Assembly: GCF_040869045.1 (NCBI RefSeq)
Contig: NC_090320.1
Span: forward strand, 145,660,941-145,724,940
DNA from: Eurosta solidaginis
Lineage: Eukaryota; Arthropoda; Insecta; Diptera; Tephritidae
Direction: 5' to 3'
DNA length: 64,000 nucleotides
In this document: piece by piece, positions 20,559 through 30,866 of the stretch
Numbering within the stretch: the first letter of the stretch is position 1
How the letters are laid out: each line of letters begins with the position of its first letter
The notes under the pieces: model-generated
The model's input: the letters and a program-made list of their open reading frames with translations, nothing else
Told to the model about the DNA's origin: nothing
Database searches by the model: none
Translations under genes and position numbers: made by a program

Positions 20559-22865
20559 TGATCAAAAATTTAATCATTTTTCATTCAGCTTTCTGAATCT
20601 TTTATGAATATATTTGTTGATTGAATAATGAATTTTATACTGGTTGAAATTTTACTATTCATTAAAAATTTTATTTTTTTCATACACATATTTTTTCAAT
20701 CATGGAGCTAAGAAAAAATATATAAAAATTTTATTATATATGCAAAAGATATTCGTCAAGACAAAAATAATGTAATGCTGCTCGTGAACGAAGATTTCCC
20801 CAACCATTTCTCCCCTTCAGCTTCCCAGAAAATACATAATGATTGGGACAATACATAGGTTGCGAGCTATTTGAACCCGAGGTAAGGGAAACTATCTTGA
20901 CATACCTGAATACGGCTTCAACATCCGGTATCGTATCCGTATTTTAAGATGCAGACGATAATGCTGATGTTGGATGTTGTAGTCGCAGGTGTATATCGGT
21001 CAAGTTTGTGTTAGCTGTGGTTCGAATAGCTCACTTTCGCATGCTTTCTTTCCCTGATGAAATAAGATTATGTAGTATCCTATTTTGAATGAGATATGAA
21101 GAACAAATGCATTATAATAAAAAAAAATGATTCAAAAATCTCAACCAAAACGATTGAAATAATATTCACGAATATTATCAGAAAATGACTGTGAAAAACA
21201 GTCAAATATTACTCTAAAACTATTAAAGCTCAATTTTACAATGATATCAAATATGAAAAAAAACGTTTCGAAATAGGAATCATAAATGATTATTCAAGAA
21301 TAATCACATTTATGGTACATTTTTCTCCCGACGATACGTTAATTTTCGAACAGAAAATGCTTTTAAATTTGAAGGTTTTTAATCATGATTCAATCATGGT
21401 TTTCAATCATCATAATAATAATAATAATGATATTAAAATATTTTTTTATCAAAATTTTCAAAAAATGCTGGCTGGGTTGTGGGCGAGGTGGTATTTTTAT
21501 AGATGATATAAGAGGGCCTCCCCCACCAATACAAGAAAAAATGTATAGTCCCCCAATACATATTTTTGATCAGCAATGAATTTTCATTTAACCAATTAAG
21601 CTATTCTTTATTTTTATTATAAGGGGTGCCAAACTATCATTTTCACCCAATAAGCCTTTTTTTTTAATTGTATATAATTTTGGGTCGTGTTTTATTCACT
21701 GGTTATTTCAAAAGCACCATTGCATTTTAACAAAAATATTGAAGTATATATTTTTTCTAGCATTTCCTTTACCAATTGGACAAGATCCTTACCCATCATT
21801 AAATCCCCAGTAACGCAAAACGGAACATAGCTTTGACCAATTATTTCACAGTAAATACAAAGCACATTAACAAATCAAATATATGCAACTCACAATTGTA
21901 TTATATACAACGAATCTCCTAAACTATACCCTTCTTATACTTTGCAAATGGCGACTTGGTCACGAACATTACGATAATATTTATACCTTCTAGAGTTGGC
22001 AAATCTCCGCGTACCTGTGATTTTGTCACAGCTACTGAAATATCACAGTACAAATCAGCGACAGCTTATAAGACACCCTGCAAAAACGCTCTCGTCATTC
22101 CACGTCATTTGACTAGTCATTTTACGGTCATAGGTTATATTCATAGTCACATTTGCATGGGCGTGATTAGGTTTTTTGACCAAATTTTTTGTAGGGCAGT
22201 TATGCGGCAGTTACTCACGAACGTACGTAGAAAAAACGTGCCAGCTGACACCACCTATCTTATGAATGTGCAATGTAAACGAAAACTCAACGACGTGCAA
22301 CGCCCGCACGTACGTAGCCCGGAACGTAGAAATCAAAACAATTTTGATTTTTTCCGTAAGAACGTGTCGGCTGATCGCTCTCTCACTAGACAGAGTTGCC
22401 TAGTAAAGTTTTGTGCGCTAATTTTTGACCGTTTGCAGTTTTATGCCAAAACACCTAATTACAGTTTGAAAAATTGTGAAAATAATTCGAAATAATTATG
22501 TAAAAGTGCAGATTATAAATATGCAATCTATTTATATTTATTTAAAATTAATTCCAGCCTTTTACAACATCAAAAATTAAAATGGAAAAAGTTGAGCATG
22601 CATGCAAACTGGTCAATGGCAACAGTGCTTATCTGTAAACAATACACACACAAATATGTTATGTACATGTACACAGACGAACACATTGATTCCTACGGGC
22701 TTGAGGGTTCGCTCAGAAGTGTTTCGTATGACAAACGTCCGTACGTACGGCACACGTCGGTGGGTAATTGCCGCTTAAGAAGGAATAACCGTGACAGATT
22801 GCCTGTGAGAACATTTATTTGCTGTTACCAATCACGCTTACAAATAAACTCAATCATAAACTAAA
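20559..22865. other. AT-rich intergenic sequence with no assigned gene
   Basis: No recognised coding region. The 179-codon frame at 21956-22495 shows no domain and I do not consider it a gene. GTACGTACG-containing segments near 22220-22330 and 22740-22790 are partly inverted relative to each other, possibly degraded MITE ends. Two AT-rich microsatellite stretches occur, for example an ATA/ATAAT run near 21410-21430. Confidence 0.35.
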
Positions 22866-22867
22866 AT

Positions 22868-23190
22868 AACGGCCCTACTCTGTGCACTTGACAAATTGTC
22901 AATAAGTTGACAAGTAATCAAGATTTTTATCAAGTTGACAAATATTTCTATTCTGTGCGTAACTTGACAACTCTTAAAATCTCTACGACCTGTGCTTTTC
23001 ACCATACTGTGGTGACCTAAATAAAGTAAACAGAAATCAGCTGTTTAGTGCAACAATCGCGAAATGGAATAAAAGTACGAATTCAATAATGTTCATTATT
23101 TTTTGTAACAAATATTTTAAAATCATGGTTTTTTTAAGGAAATGAAATATGGAACGTGCTACGCATGAGCAATTGGAGCGATATGTCTCG
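22868..23190 (+). repeat. TTGACAA-rich repeat end linked to the minisatellite
   Basis: Begins GGCCCTACTCTGTGCACTTG and is rich in TTGACAA. The same end, in reverse, is at about 46720-46797 (CAAGTGTACAGAATAGGGCT). In both places a GC-rich 45-bp minisatellite lies inside. This suggests one repeat family whose end carries this motif. Confidence 0.6.
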
Positions 23191-23194
23191 TTTT

Positions 23195-23660
23195 ATTCTG
23201 CTAACCCCGAAATGGGAATAGGAAAAAATAATCCGCGGGGTTTTTTCGGGGTCATTTCGGCATGGCTTTGGAGACTCCCTCGGGGTTATTTGGGGGTCAT
23301 TCCTGGATGGTTTTTTGGGAATCCATATGGCCCTCCCGGGATCATTTAGGGGTCGTTCCGTGATCTTTTTGGGGACTCTCTAGGGGTCATTGGGGGTAAT
23401 TCCGGGATCTTTTTGGGGACCCTCTCGGGGCCATTCCGCAATTGCTTTGGGACTCCCTCGGGGTCATTTGGGGGTTATTCTGGGATGGTTTTCGGAACCC
23501 TATCGGGCTCATTTGGGAGACATTCCGGAATGGTTTTGAGGCCTACCTCAGGGTCATTAGGGGGACATTGGGGGATGGTTAGGATGACCACTAAATGACG
23601 CCGGGAAGATCGAAAGTAGTACCCAAACCATTCCGGAATGTCCCCCAAATGACCCCGAGG
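23195..23660 (+). repeat. GC-rich 45-bp minisatellite
   Basis: About ten imperfect units of roughly 45 bp built from GGGGTCATTTGGGGGTCATT, a CCGGGATGG box and TTTTGGGGACTCCCTC. The last unit, near 23620-23660, is in reverse orientation. Since 45 is a multiple of 3, several frames stay open and give false repetitive proteins. Confidence 0.85.
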
Positions 23661-23663
23661 GAG

Positions 23664-24160
23664 TCTATAATATTTACGGAAATTAAACAAATAGATTTGG
23701 TGGGCGCTTCTGTTCAGCGCAGAAATCTGATTGTCTTTTATTAAGAAATGCTTTCTCTTTTATAGTAAAAATGTCTTACAAAACTATTACAATTCTTACA
23801 TACAATACTTACACACTAAAAATAATATTTTTGGGTTTTGTTAATAGCCTTATAAGTTTATTTTAACTTTCTGGCTAATTATTGAGCTCAAGGCCGCAAG
23901 GATAAATAAAACACCATGTATTTTGTGATATTATAATTTATATAATTGGTCGATATTTCGGTTTCAATCTGAAACCATCATCAGTTACAAATGAATGTAC
24001 TTGATCGACTAACTATATTCTAATTTCTATATACCAAGTCAGCAAAATATTCTTATTACCTAACTATGTAATAATATTTGGGCAATCCCTTTGACAAATC
24101 GACGCTGTCGATCAGTCATGCTTATCGATACCTGAACTTTTCAGTGTGACGCATAGGTAA
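23664..24160 (+). repeat. Interspersed repeat, copy 1 (interrupted)
   Basis: Starts ATAATATTTACGGAAATTAA. A second copy in the same orientation is at 45571-45875. Copy 1 carries an extra insert of about 178 bp at about 23830-24007 that copy 2 lacks. Both contain TTGACAAATCGACGCTGTCG. Class unknown. Confidence 0.75.
23830..24007 (-). mobile_element. Short Penelope-like scrap with hammerhead-like core
   Basis: The insert is defined by comparison with the empty copy at 45571-45875. On the minus strand it contains CTGATGA (complement of 23978-23984), a 6-bp stem GGTTTC/GAAACC with a 5-nt loop, and then GAAA. This is the core order of a hammerhead ribozyme and is typical of Penelope-like element ends. 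The expected stem I pairing is not evident, so it is probably degenerate. Confidence 0.45.
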
Positions 24161-24655
24161 CTTGATATTGAGAGTGAAGAGTTTGTTTACTTATTTTTAT
24201 ATCCGTTTAAATTTGCTTGACATGTGCGATTTTGTGCTGACGTTTTTTTTCTTCTGCTCGTGTGCACATTTTTTTATATGTTTTTAAGGAAGGAACGTAT
24301 ATAATTTGAATTGTTATGCTGACTCTCATGTTTACATATTATTATTATTATTTTTTTTTGTATTAATTTTGTATGGTTTTGTGTTTATGCATATGAGTAA
24401 TGTTTTGCATTAAGTGTTATTGACATTTGCTTTTACACATAAGAATATTAAGTGTGTCGACCCACATAAAATCTGTTTATGTTTACACATTTATTATGAA
24501 GTAACGGTAACTTGATGCCAACATGACTTTGTGTTTATATATATTTTTTTGTTTTATTACATTTTCTTTTTTACGTATCTATTGTGCTGATTTTTGTCTA
24601 GTGAGTAAAAAGGAATGCTTTGTGAATAAAAAGTGCTTTGTGAAAAAAAAATTAT
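24160..24655. other. AT-rich sequence without recognised features
   Basis: T-rich sequence with several T tracts and no coding similarity. Confidence 0.4.
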
Positions 24656-24659
24656 TCTT

Positions 24660-24925
24660 TTATTTAAGAATTCATGAGCTTAACACCGGCTTAAAATAAT
24701 TAAATTTCAATTATTACGTTTTCTAAGAGAAACTGAAAAGAAAGAAACATTTACTGGCATATTGCGAAAACCGCCAGCGTTATCATCATCAAGCAATTTT
24801 GTAATGTTATCAAAGGTTTCACCGGGATTCGAACCGTGAATCACATGTTGAAACTGCAGTTGCCTTTAACCACTAGGCTATCCTGCTGGTATTTGTTTTC
24901 ATGCTTAATTCAGTTTTTCTCATTC
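24660..24925 (-). repeat. tRNA-headed SINE-like repeat, left arm of an inverted pair
   Basis: On the minus strand it has a pol III A box TAGCCTAGTGG (complement of 24870-24880) and a perfect B box GGTTCGAATCC (complement of 24825-24835), in a tRNA-like context. The acceptor stem does not pair, so it is not a functional tRNA gene. The same sequence is repeated in reverse at 25098-25387. Confidence 0.75.
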
Positions 24926-25056
24926 TACATTAACAACACAATTGAGACATTTTGTCTCTATATTAATTTGTGTGCCATATAGATAGGTTTTTGTAAAGTT
25001 CTTCTTCGTTGTGAATGAGAAGCTTTGTAAACTCGGGCTCAGTTTTACATATTTAT

Positions 25057-25425
25057 GTATGTTTGTTTAATGGTGTGTTCAGTTTATACTTATATTTTAC
25101 ACTAACAGCGAAATGAGAAAAACTGAATTAAGCATGAAAACAAATACCAGCAGGATAGCCTAGCGGTTAAAGGCAGCTTCAGTTTCACCATGTGATTCAT
25201 GGTTCGAATCCCGGTGAAATCTTTGATAACATTATAAAATTGCCTGATGATGATTACGTTGGCGGTTTTCGAAATGGTTCCACCGCAATATGCCAGTAAA
25301 TGTTTCTTTCTTTTCAGTTTCTCTTAGAAAACATAATAATTGAAATTCAATTATTATAAGCCGGTGTTAAGCTCATGAATTCTTAAATATAAGTATAAAC
25401 TGAACACACCATTAAACAAACATAC
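25057..25425 (+). repeat. Second tRNA-headed repeat bounded by a 41-bp perfect inverted repeat
   Basis: The ends 25057-25097 and 25385-25425 are perfect reverse complements over 41 bp, beginning GTATGTTTGTTTAATGG. Inside is the plus-strand copy of the tRNA-headed repeat with A box TAGCCTAGCGG at 25156-25166 and B box GGTTCGAATCC at 25201-25211. Together with 24660-24925 it can form a long hairpin. Confidence 0.8.
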
Positions 25426-25931
25426 AAAAAAATTATTTTCTTTTGAATTAAGTGACTTACTAGCAGATGTTTTATATTGGTTTAAGCCTGTTTTTATGGA
25501 CTATTATTTTCTTATCTTTTTTTTTCCTATCATTATTTTCTACTCTATGTGGTATCAGAGTGAAATTGTTATTTTTATCAATATTCTGTACTTTATACTG
25601 TCACTTATATTTATACTCAGTTGATCAGAGCTCACAGAGTATATTAACTTTGATTGGATAAGGGTTGGTTGTACAGACTTCCTTATATCAAAATCATCAG
25701 TATCGAAAAAAAATTCGATTGAGGCATATCCGTCCGTCCGTCCGTCCATCGCTATTTAAAATGAACGATATCGGACAATAAGCACGCCCACTTTTTCGAT
25801 ATCGAAAATTTCGAAAAATTGAAAAAGTGCTATAGTTCATTACCAAATATGGATTAAGCGATGAAACTTGGTAGGTGAGTTGAACTTATGACGCAGAATA
25901 GAAAACTAGTAAAATTTTGGACAATGGGCGT

Positions 25932-26386
25932 TGTACAATTGTGGTGTGTCGCAAACTCTGCAACGGAGTGGAGGCACCACAATTGCGTTTAGGTTAAGTT
26001 TAAAAGAAAAGAAAAGAAAAGAAAGGCGAGAGATATTTCTCGTTATAATAATTTCTTTATTATAGTGCAGAATTAAATTTGAACAACAATTACCTTTTTA
26101 TAATAAAATGTGGCGGGGCTCCTCGGACGGCGTTGTAGTTCGCTCAACGATCGCTGGAAAAGTAGACGGTTGCCTTGTCGAGGACAACCGTTAAACCGCG
26201 GAAAAAGTCTCCGGTTTTAAGGGGAAGCTTCCCCACATAGTTGTACCGGCATGCATGTATATGTGTACGGACAACATAACCCTATCTATGTACACATATA
26301 CATGCAGGTGGGCGAACTAGGGGTCGATAAAGTGGTGCTATTAGGGTGGCGCAAATTAAGAAGAATTTAGGCTTCGGGCCTAAACA
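25932..26386 (-). repeat. 3' LTR of the BEL-derived element
   Basis: Complete 455-bp LTR copy. Next to it on the inside is a G-rich tract (minus strand CGCAAGGGGCCGGCA) suitable as a polypurine tract. Confidence 0.8.
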
Positions 26387-26679
26387 TGCCGGCCCCTTGC
26401 GGTACGCAACAGCCCAGATTCCGCCCGAGGGTCCCCGACCACGATTTGTCTTAACTAGATACTAAAATTAAACGATGCGCGCCGGATGGCGTGACGGCAT
26501 CCTCCTTGCCTTCGCCGGTACCTGTAGCTAGGACGAGAGAAAGGAATGGTAAAGTAAAAGAACACGCATCATATATTTCTCGCCAGTTACTACAGAAATC
26601 CATTTATTGTGTGAAAAGGAAAGATGTTATTCACATATATATATATATAAAGCTTAAAACTACGTAACGTAAAGACGTG

Positions 26680-27222
26680 TTAGATTGGGTGGGTCCCCGA
26701 GAGCACCCATCCAAAGATAGTGCTTTGGGCTAGGAGCGAGCCAAACGACGGCGGTAAGGTGCCCGGTGTAATTATTTCAGCGTAAACGTCGCCGCCCGGT
26801 AAAGGCCGACTCGGACGCGTGGAGAACAGCGCCTCATCCATCGTCCCGTCGTCCACCTCTTGCATAGTGGGCATCCGCTCATACCCTTCTTCCTCTTCTT
26901 CCATGACCAGCTGGTTCCAGCTCTTCGGCGGCTCTGGCTCGGACGACAAGTCCTCCATCGACAGGTGCAGCGTGGTATGATGGTTGCTACCACATCTTCG
27001 GCACCTGCCCTGACTCGTGCAGTCTCGTGCACGATGTACCATTGAAAGGCAATTTTGGCAGTACTTGGCCTTTATAATTTCGCGCAGTCGTTGCAGCGGG
27101 GACTTCGCGCGGTATATCGGGCATGACCTGATTTGGTGTTTCGCGTCGCATAAGTGGCACGGCTTTGGGTAACGAACGGCCTGGCGCTCAGTCCTCCTTC
27201 TTAGCGAAGCGTAACGAGTCAT
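26680..27222 (-). pseudogene. BEL/Pao gag zinc fingers fused to protease end (internal deletion)
   Basis: A 180-codon minus-strand frame. Residues about 22-35 (CHLCDAKHQIRSC), 54-67 (CQNCLSMVHRARDC) and 73-85 (CRRCGSNHHTTLH) are the three Cys/His fingers usual at the end of BEL/Pao Gag. After an acidic stretch the frame ends SLLAQSTIFGWVLSG, which corresponds to the conserved end of BEL proteases (FGWVLSG). The protease active site between them, and all of RT, RNase H and integrase after it, are missing. It is an internally deleted, non-autonomous derivative. The frame itself is open, so a small finger protein could be made if transcribed. Confidence 0.8.
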
Positions 27223-28130
27223 TCTATTGAGAGAGTATGGAAGAAAATAAAGGAAACTCGTTGAGTTGTTATGACTGTGTCACGCTTTCGGTGGCGAGTA
27301 AGCCCCAATCCTATTATCGGCGCTTTTGAAATTTCGCGCGTGAGTAGGGTGAAAACATGTCTAAATGCCTACGAGAATATATTCATCGCGTACGTTATGT
27401 GCGTTGCTTCTTTCCCCGCACGTTATGTGCCTGGGTCATTAGTGCCTTATTCTGTTTAATTTTGTGTCATCCGGTAGCGCTTCAGCTAGTCAGGCATACT
27501 AGTGCTGCAGAAAAAAAATGACATTTAAGTTGCTTGGTACTCACATTTTGGTACCGAACCGGGTAGAGAGTGTATACTGTGGGATCTTGCGAGTCATTGT
27601 TATTTGTGGTGTTGGTGCTAAAAACCAACAACTTTCCTGCCGGCCACAGAGAGAAGAAAAAAAGGAAAAAAAAATTTTTTTGTGCTATATAAAGAAAAAA
27701 ATAAAAAATCTTCGTTTTGGACGAGGTGACAGTACTTCAGGCTCGAAATACGGGGAAAAACCAAGTATCATATAGGCATAAGCTAAATCTATACAAATTT
27801 CCATATATTTTGTTTGGATACATGTATAAACTGCAGCTATTGTTTTCTGAAAAATAAAACCAGTCTACTACTATTTTCATTTGTCGAAAAAAGTAGTTGT
27901 TTGGGTTCTAACACTCTAGTTTGTTGGATCCCGTGGATCCGCTTTGTGATCCCATGGGGTCGCGCGCAATGTGTTCACGGCGTAAGAAAAGACAAAAGCA
28001 AATGTCATCGAGTGGCAACCTTCAAAAATGTCATTCATTCATGGGAATGAGTATACCGACATTTTTGAATGAATTTTCTTTATGAAGAAAAATGTGCTGG
28101 GTAAGTATACTAGTATCGTTCCCTTTTTAT
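27223..28130. other. Leader-like and unassigned sequence inside the BEL-derived element
   Basis: No protein similarity. On the plus strand TTTTGGTACCGAACCGGG at about 27547-27564 resembles a BEL-type primer binding site preceded by CTCACA, which could be the end of another LTR fragment. A self-complementary stretch with AAAATGTCATTCATTCATG and ACATTTTTGAATGAATTT occurs near 28024-28076. Confidence 0.3.
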
Positions 28131-28210
28131 ACTTTTATAAATTTTCCTAATTTTGTATTCTTTTATTTCATTTCAGGTTCACAGCTACAAATTGGGTGGC
28201 TTTGTTTGTA

Positions 28211-28715
28211 TTATGCGGTTGTATGTAAATAGCAATTCAATGTTGATATGCTCGGCTCATTGCTAAGGAATTCGAAGAGTGTAACTAGAGGTTGTGTGCT
28301 ATTAAAATCAGCGCCATGATGCTCCAAATAGACCTTAGTCGCTTGGGAGACCCTTTGGAAACCCTCCAGTTGTTCCAATTTATTTTCTTTTAGTGATACC
28401 AAAAATATCAAAAACTCCTCATCATCTGTATATCTTCCATACAATTCTTCGAGCTCGCGCGTCTTTACGAAATCACGCAACATCAGCATATGCAGTCCGC
28501 GATTCAACAGAAAATTTCCTAATGGTAACTTTTCGAGCAAGTCACGATTATGTTCCAAACTGTCAGTAGTACAAATTCGTCTTATCACTACAGTTACATC
28601 GTTCCTTTCATCTGCAAAAAAGTAGCCCGCTGCGGCAAAACTATTTCTGAGCGCTTCACTTGGCATTTGCAACGTTTTCAATGCGTATTCATACATTTCA
28701 GGTTCAAGCATCCAA
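28211..28715 (-). pseudogene. Exon fragment of an unidentified conserved gene
   Basis: A minus-strand frame of about 168 codons starting at 28715, directly after a splice-acceptor-like TTACTGTTTTGCAG. The protein is mostly helical and leucine-rich, with blocks such as EPEMYEYAL, FFADERNDV, LGNFLLNRGLHML and DEEFLIFLVSLKENKLEQLE. Codon use and composition look like a real cytosolic alpha-solenoid protein. I suspect a trafficking-type (Vps16-like) repeat protein but cannot confirm it. The upstream exon is replaced by the Mtx2 fragment within 15 bp, so it is a rearranged piece, not a gene in place. The retained acceptor indicates that it was copied as DNA. Confidence 0.55.
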
Positions 28716-28730
28716 CTGCAAAACAGTAAC

Positions 28731-29468
28731 TCTAATACTCTACCAGCCATATGAAGCAGAGCAAATACTTATGCCAGAACAAGCGAGCTGCTTAGCAGTT
28801 AAGGCATATTTAAAAATATGCGAACTACCATTTGAGGTGCGTTCGTATGCAAATGCTGAGTTTATGTCACCAGGTGGACGTATGACAAAATTACCATTTC
28901 TACGTGCTAACGCTTTTACTGTGGCTGATTTTGAACCCATAGTAAAATTTGTTGAACATAAATTTCAGCTATTGGACAATGGCTATATGATGATATCAAA
29001 GCGGATATGCGTACATATGTTTCATTAGCTGAAAACATATTCACAATGGCTGAGTTGTATATCAGTTTTGTAAATAAAAGCGTATACGAGGAAGTAACAG
29101 CACCACGCAATGGTTGCGTATTTCCATGGCCATTAAATGTAATGCAAAGCTATGCTAAACGGCGCAATGCATTACGTATGCTGAAAGTGTATCAATGGAA
29201 TGATATGACAATTGATGAAGTTATCGAAAAAGTGGAGAAATGTTGTGAAACATTAACATTAAAACTGGAAGAATCACCGCAAACACCATTCTTTTATTAC
29301 GATAAGCCATGCGAATTGGATGCTATCGCTTTTGGACACCCTTTTGCGATCTTAACAACAAATTTACCAAATATGGCTTTAGCACATACAGTACAGAAGT
29401 TTAAACAATTGGTTGCATTTTGCCAATATATTGATGAAAAATATTTTAAAACGAGGTATCTGATGTGA
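28731..29468 (+). pseudogene. Mtx2: Metaxin 2 pseudogene
   Basis: Metaxin 2 is a mitochondrial outer-membrane protein of the sorting and import machinery with a GST-like fold. The fragment begins at LYQPYEAEQ, which I place some 25 residues after the usual start, and runs through CLAVKAYLK, NAEFMSPGGRMTKLPF and FEPIVKFVEHK in frame 28731-28960. A one-base frameshift near 28960-28965 moves to the frame with MRTYVSLAENIF, NGCVFPWPLN, ELDAIAFGHPFAILTT and the end near YFKTRYLM at 29468. The N-terminal exon is absent and the 5' edge abuts another gene fragment. Apart from the frameshift the protein is well conserved, so decay is recent. Confidence 0.87.
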
Positions 29469-29950
29469 GATGTTGGTGTTTATTGTAAATTAATTGCAGT
29501 TGCATTTTCTTTAGTGTTAAACTTAGCACACCAATTAGCGTGCGACATACAAATGACGTTTTCTTTTCTGAGATAAATTTTACAATCAAGCCTAAATTCT
29601 AACTAAGTCACCCCGCGCTATGCGAAGTTGATCTACTTTTAGCTATGAGACCTCTTCCCCTATTCAGTGGAAACAATTTTTGTAAAAGGAACACATAAAC
29701 TCACGAGAGTGCTTAAAAGAACCAACACAGTGATATTTTCAGAAAAGTAAACGCCAGAGGTGTCTGACTCAATTGACGTTTAACCAATTACACGGTTTCT
29801 GTCTTGCAACAAGTTATAACAGTCGCTCCTTCGCTGGATTAACTGGTAACACTAAGGGAAAATGCACAAAAGATACAAAGTCAATCAAGAGCCAAATATT
29901 GTAACGAATTTTGTGAAATAAATAAACTGTGGAATAAATAACTCAAATAT
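29469..29950. other. Unassigned sequence
   Basis: No coding similarity. It contains AATAAATAAACTGTGG and AATAAATAACTC near 29917-29945, possible polyadenylation signals of a captured segment. Confidence 0.35.
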
Positions 29951-30443
29951 TCAATATAATTCCCCTGCGGCTGTGCCTGCTTTTTGGGAGGCCAAGGTGC
30001 ACCAACGTACCAAATATTGCAGCTCTGCATTTTCAACTAAATAATTCCACAGACTGGATTTGTTTAAGCATTGTATCAGTAATGGATTTCTATTTACAAA
30101 ATATAACTCCGCTAATAAGCGATTCATGTATGCGTCATCACAGTGCACCAAGGTTTCGATGTTAACACGCCGCAATTGTGTCTTGCATTTCGCGAATAGT
30201 TCACCGGAATTTTGCAGCTGCTGTAGCAAATCCCAGTAAAATTGCAGTTGCACAATATCTTCGCCATAATTTTTGGGATCCTTTTCGGTAGATGCTCCAA
30301 CAAAGCTCGCGTAGCTCCTCATCTTTACATTCGCATGCAAATTGATAGTAGAAAGTTTTTACATCGCGCTTACGACTTTGGGATGAGGATGTTGGCTTTA
30401 AAAATTGCGCACGCACTGAACGTGAAAAGAGGTCAAATTTCAT
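29951..30443 (-). pseudogene. Second fragment of an unidentified conserved gene (frameshifted)
   Basis: Two overlapping minus-strand frames, 30201-30443 and 29951-30340, join by a frameshift near 30280. Blocks such as [37 protein letters not shown] and MNRLLAELYFVNRNPLLIQC look like a helical protein. It may be another part of the gene at 28211-28715, since both are minus-strand and similar in composition; this is an inference. I do not recognise the family. The plus strand also has a short open stretch ending at AAGTAAGT near 30498, but the minus reading is longer. Confidence 0.45.
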
Positions 30444-30866
30444 TGATGATTCACTGCGTAGTGAATTTCATAAAAAATTCATGGATAACTATATTAAGTA
30501 AGTTGACCTTTTTATTATGTAACATCTCTCTGTATAACATTTAATCAATCCATAGGAACATTTAAGTTTATTGCATTATAGCAAATGAAACTATATATGT
30601 GTGTTAAGCAAGTTAACGTTGGGTATAGTTGCCGCTGGCGGGGTGGGGTACACAGTCCCTTGTATTGGACCGGCACCTGCACTGGATGTCGCTGCTGTGT
30701 GGCGCAAAACAGCCCCTATAATCACTTTCACCAATTAGAAGATAAGATTCGGACTAATGCTTGGCGTAATCAGGTAAGTGTATATGTAGACATATATATT
30801 TGTGCTTATGTAAACTATTTAGGTATTTAATTAACATTTGCGTAACCCAAGTGTGCATCTAGTGCC
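30444..30866. other. Unassigned sequence between gene fragments
   Basis: Two plus-strand donor-like sites (AAGTAAGT near 30498 and CAGGTAAGTG near 30771) follow short coding-like stretches, for example YNHFHQLEDKIRTNAW read at 30717-30764. This could be exons of a further captured gene. Not resolved. Confidence 0.3.

Noticed and set aside
21956..22495. 179-codon plus-strand frame
   Set aside because: No domain, signal or codon pattern; surrounding sequence looks like degraded repeats.
22190..22790. MITE with GTACGTACG-containing inverted ends
   Set aside because: The inverted match is short and imperfect and no target duplication was found.
24825..24880. Possible tRNA genes at 24825-24880 (minus) and 25156-25211 (plus)
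   Set aside because: A and B boxes are good but the acceptor stem does not pair and the body is repeated with other sequence attached; SINE-like heads fit better.
25246..25280. Third hammerhead-like CTGATGATG site
   Set aside because: CTGATGA and GAAA are present on the plus strand but no stem II or stem I can be formed.
28731..29468. Working metaxin 2 gene
   Set aside because: N-terminus missing, frameshift near 28960 and an unrelated exon on the opposite strand directly upstream.
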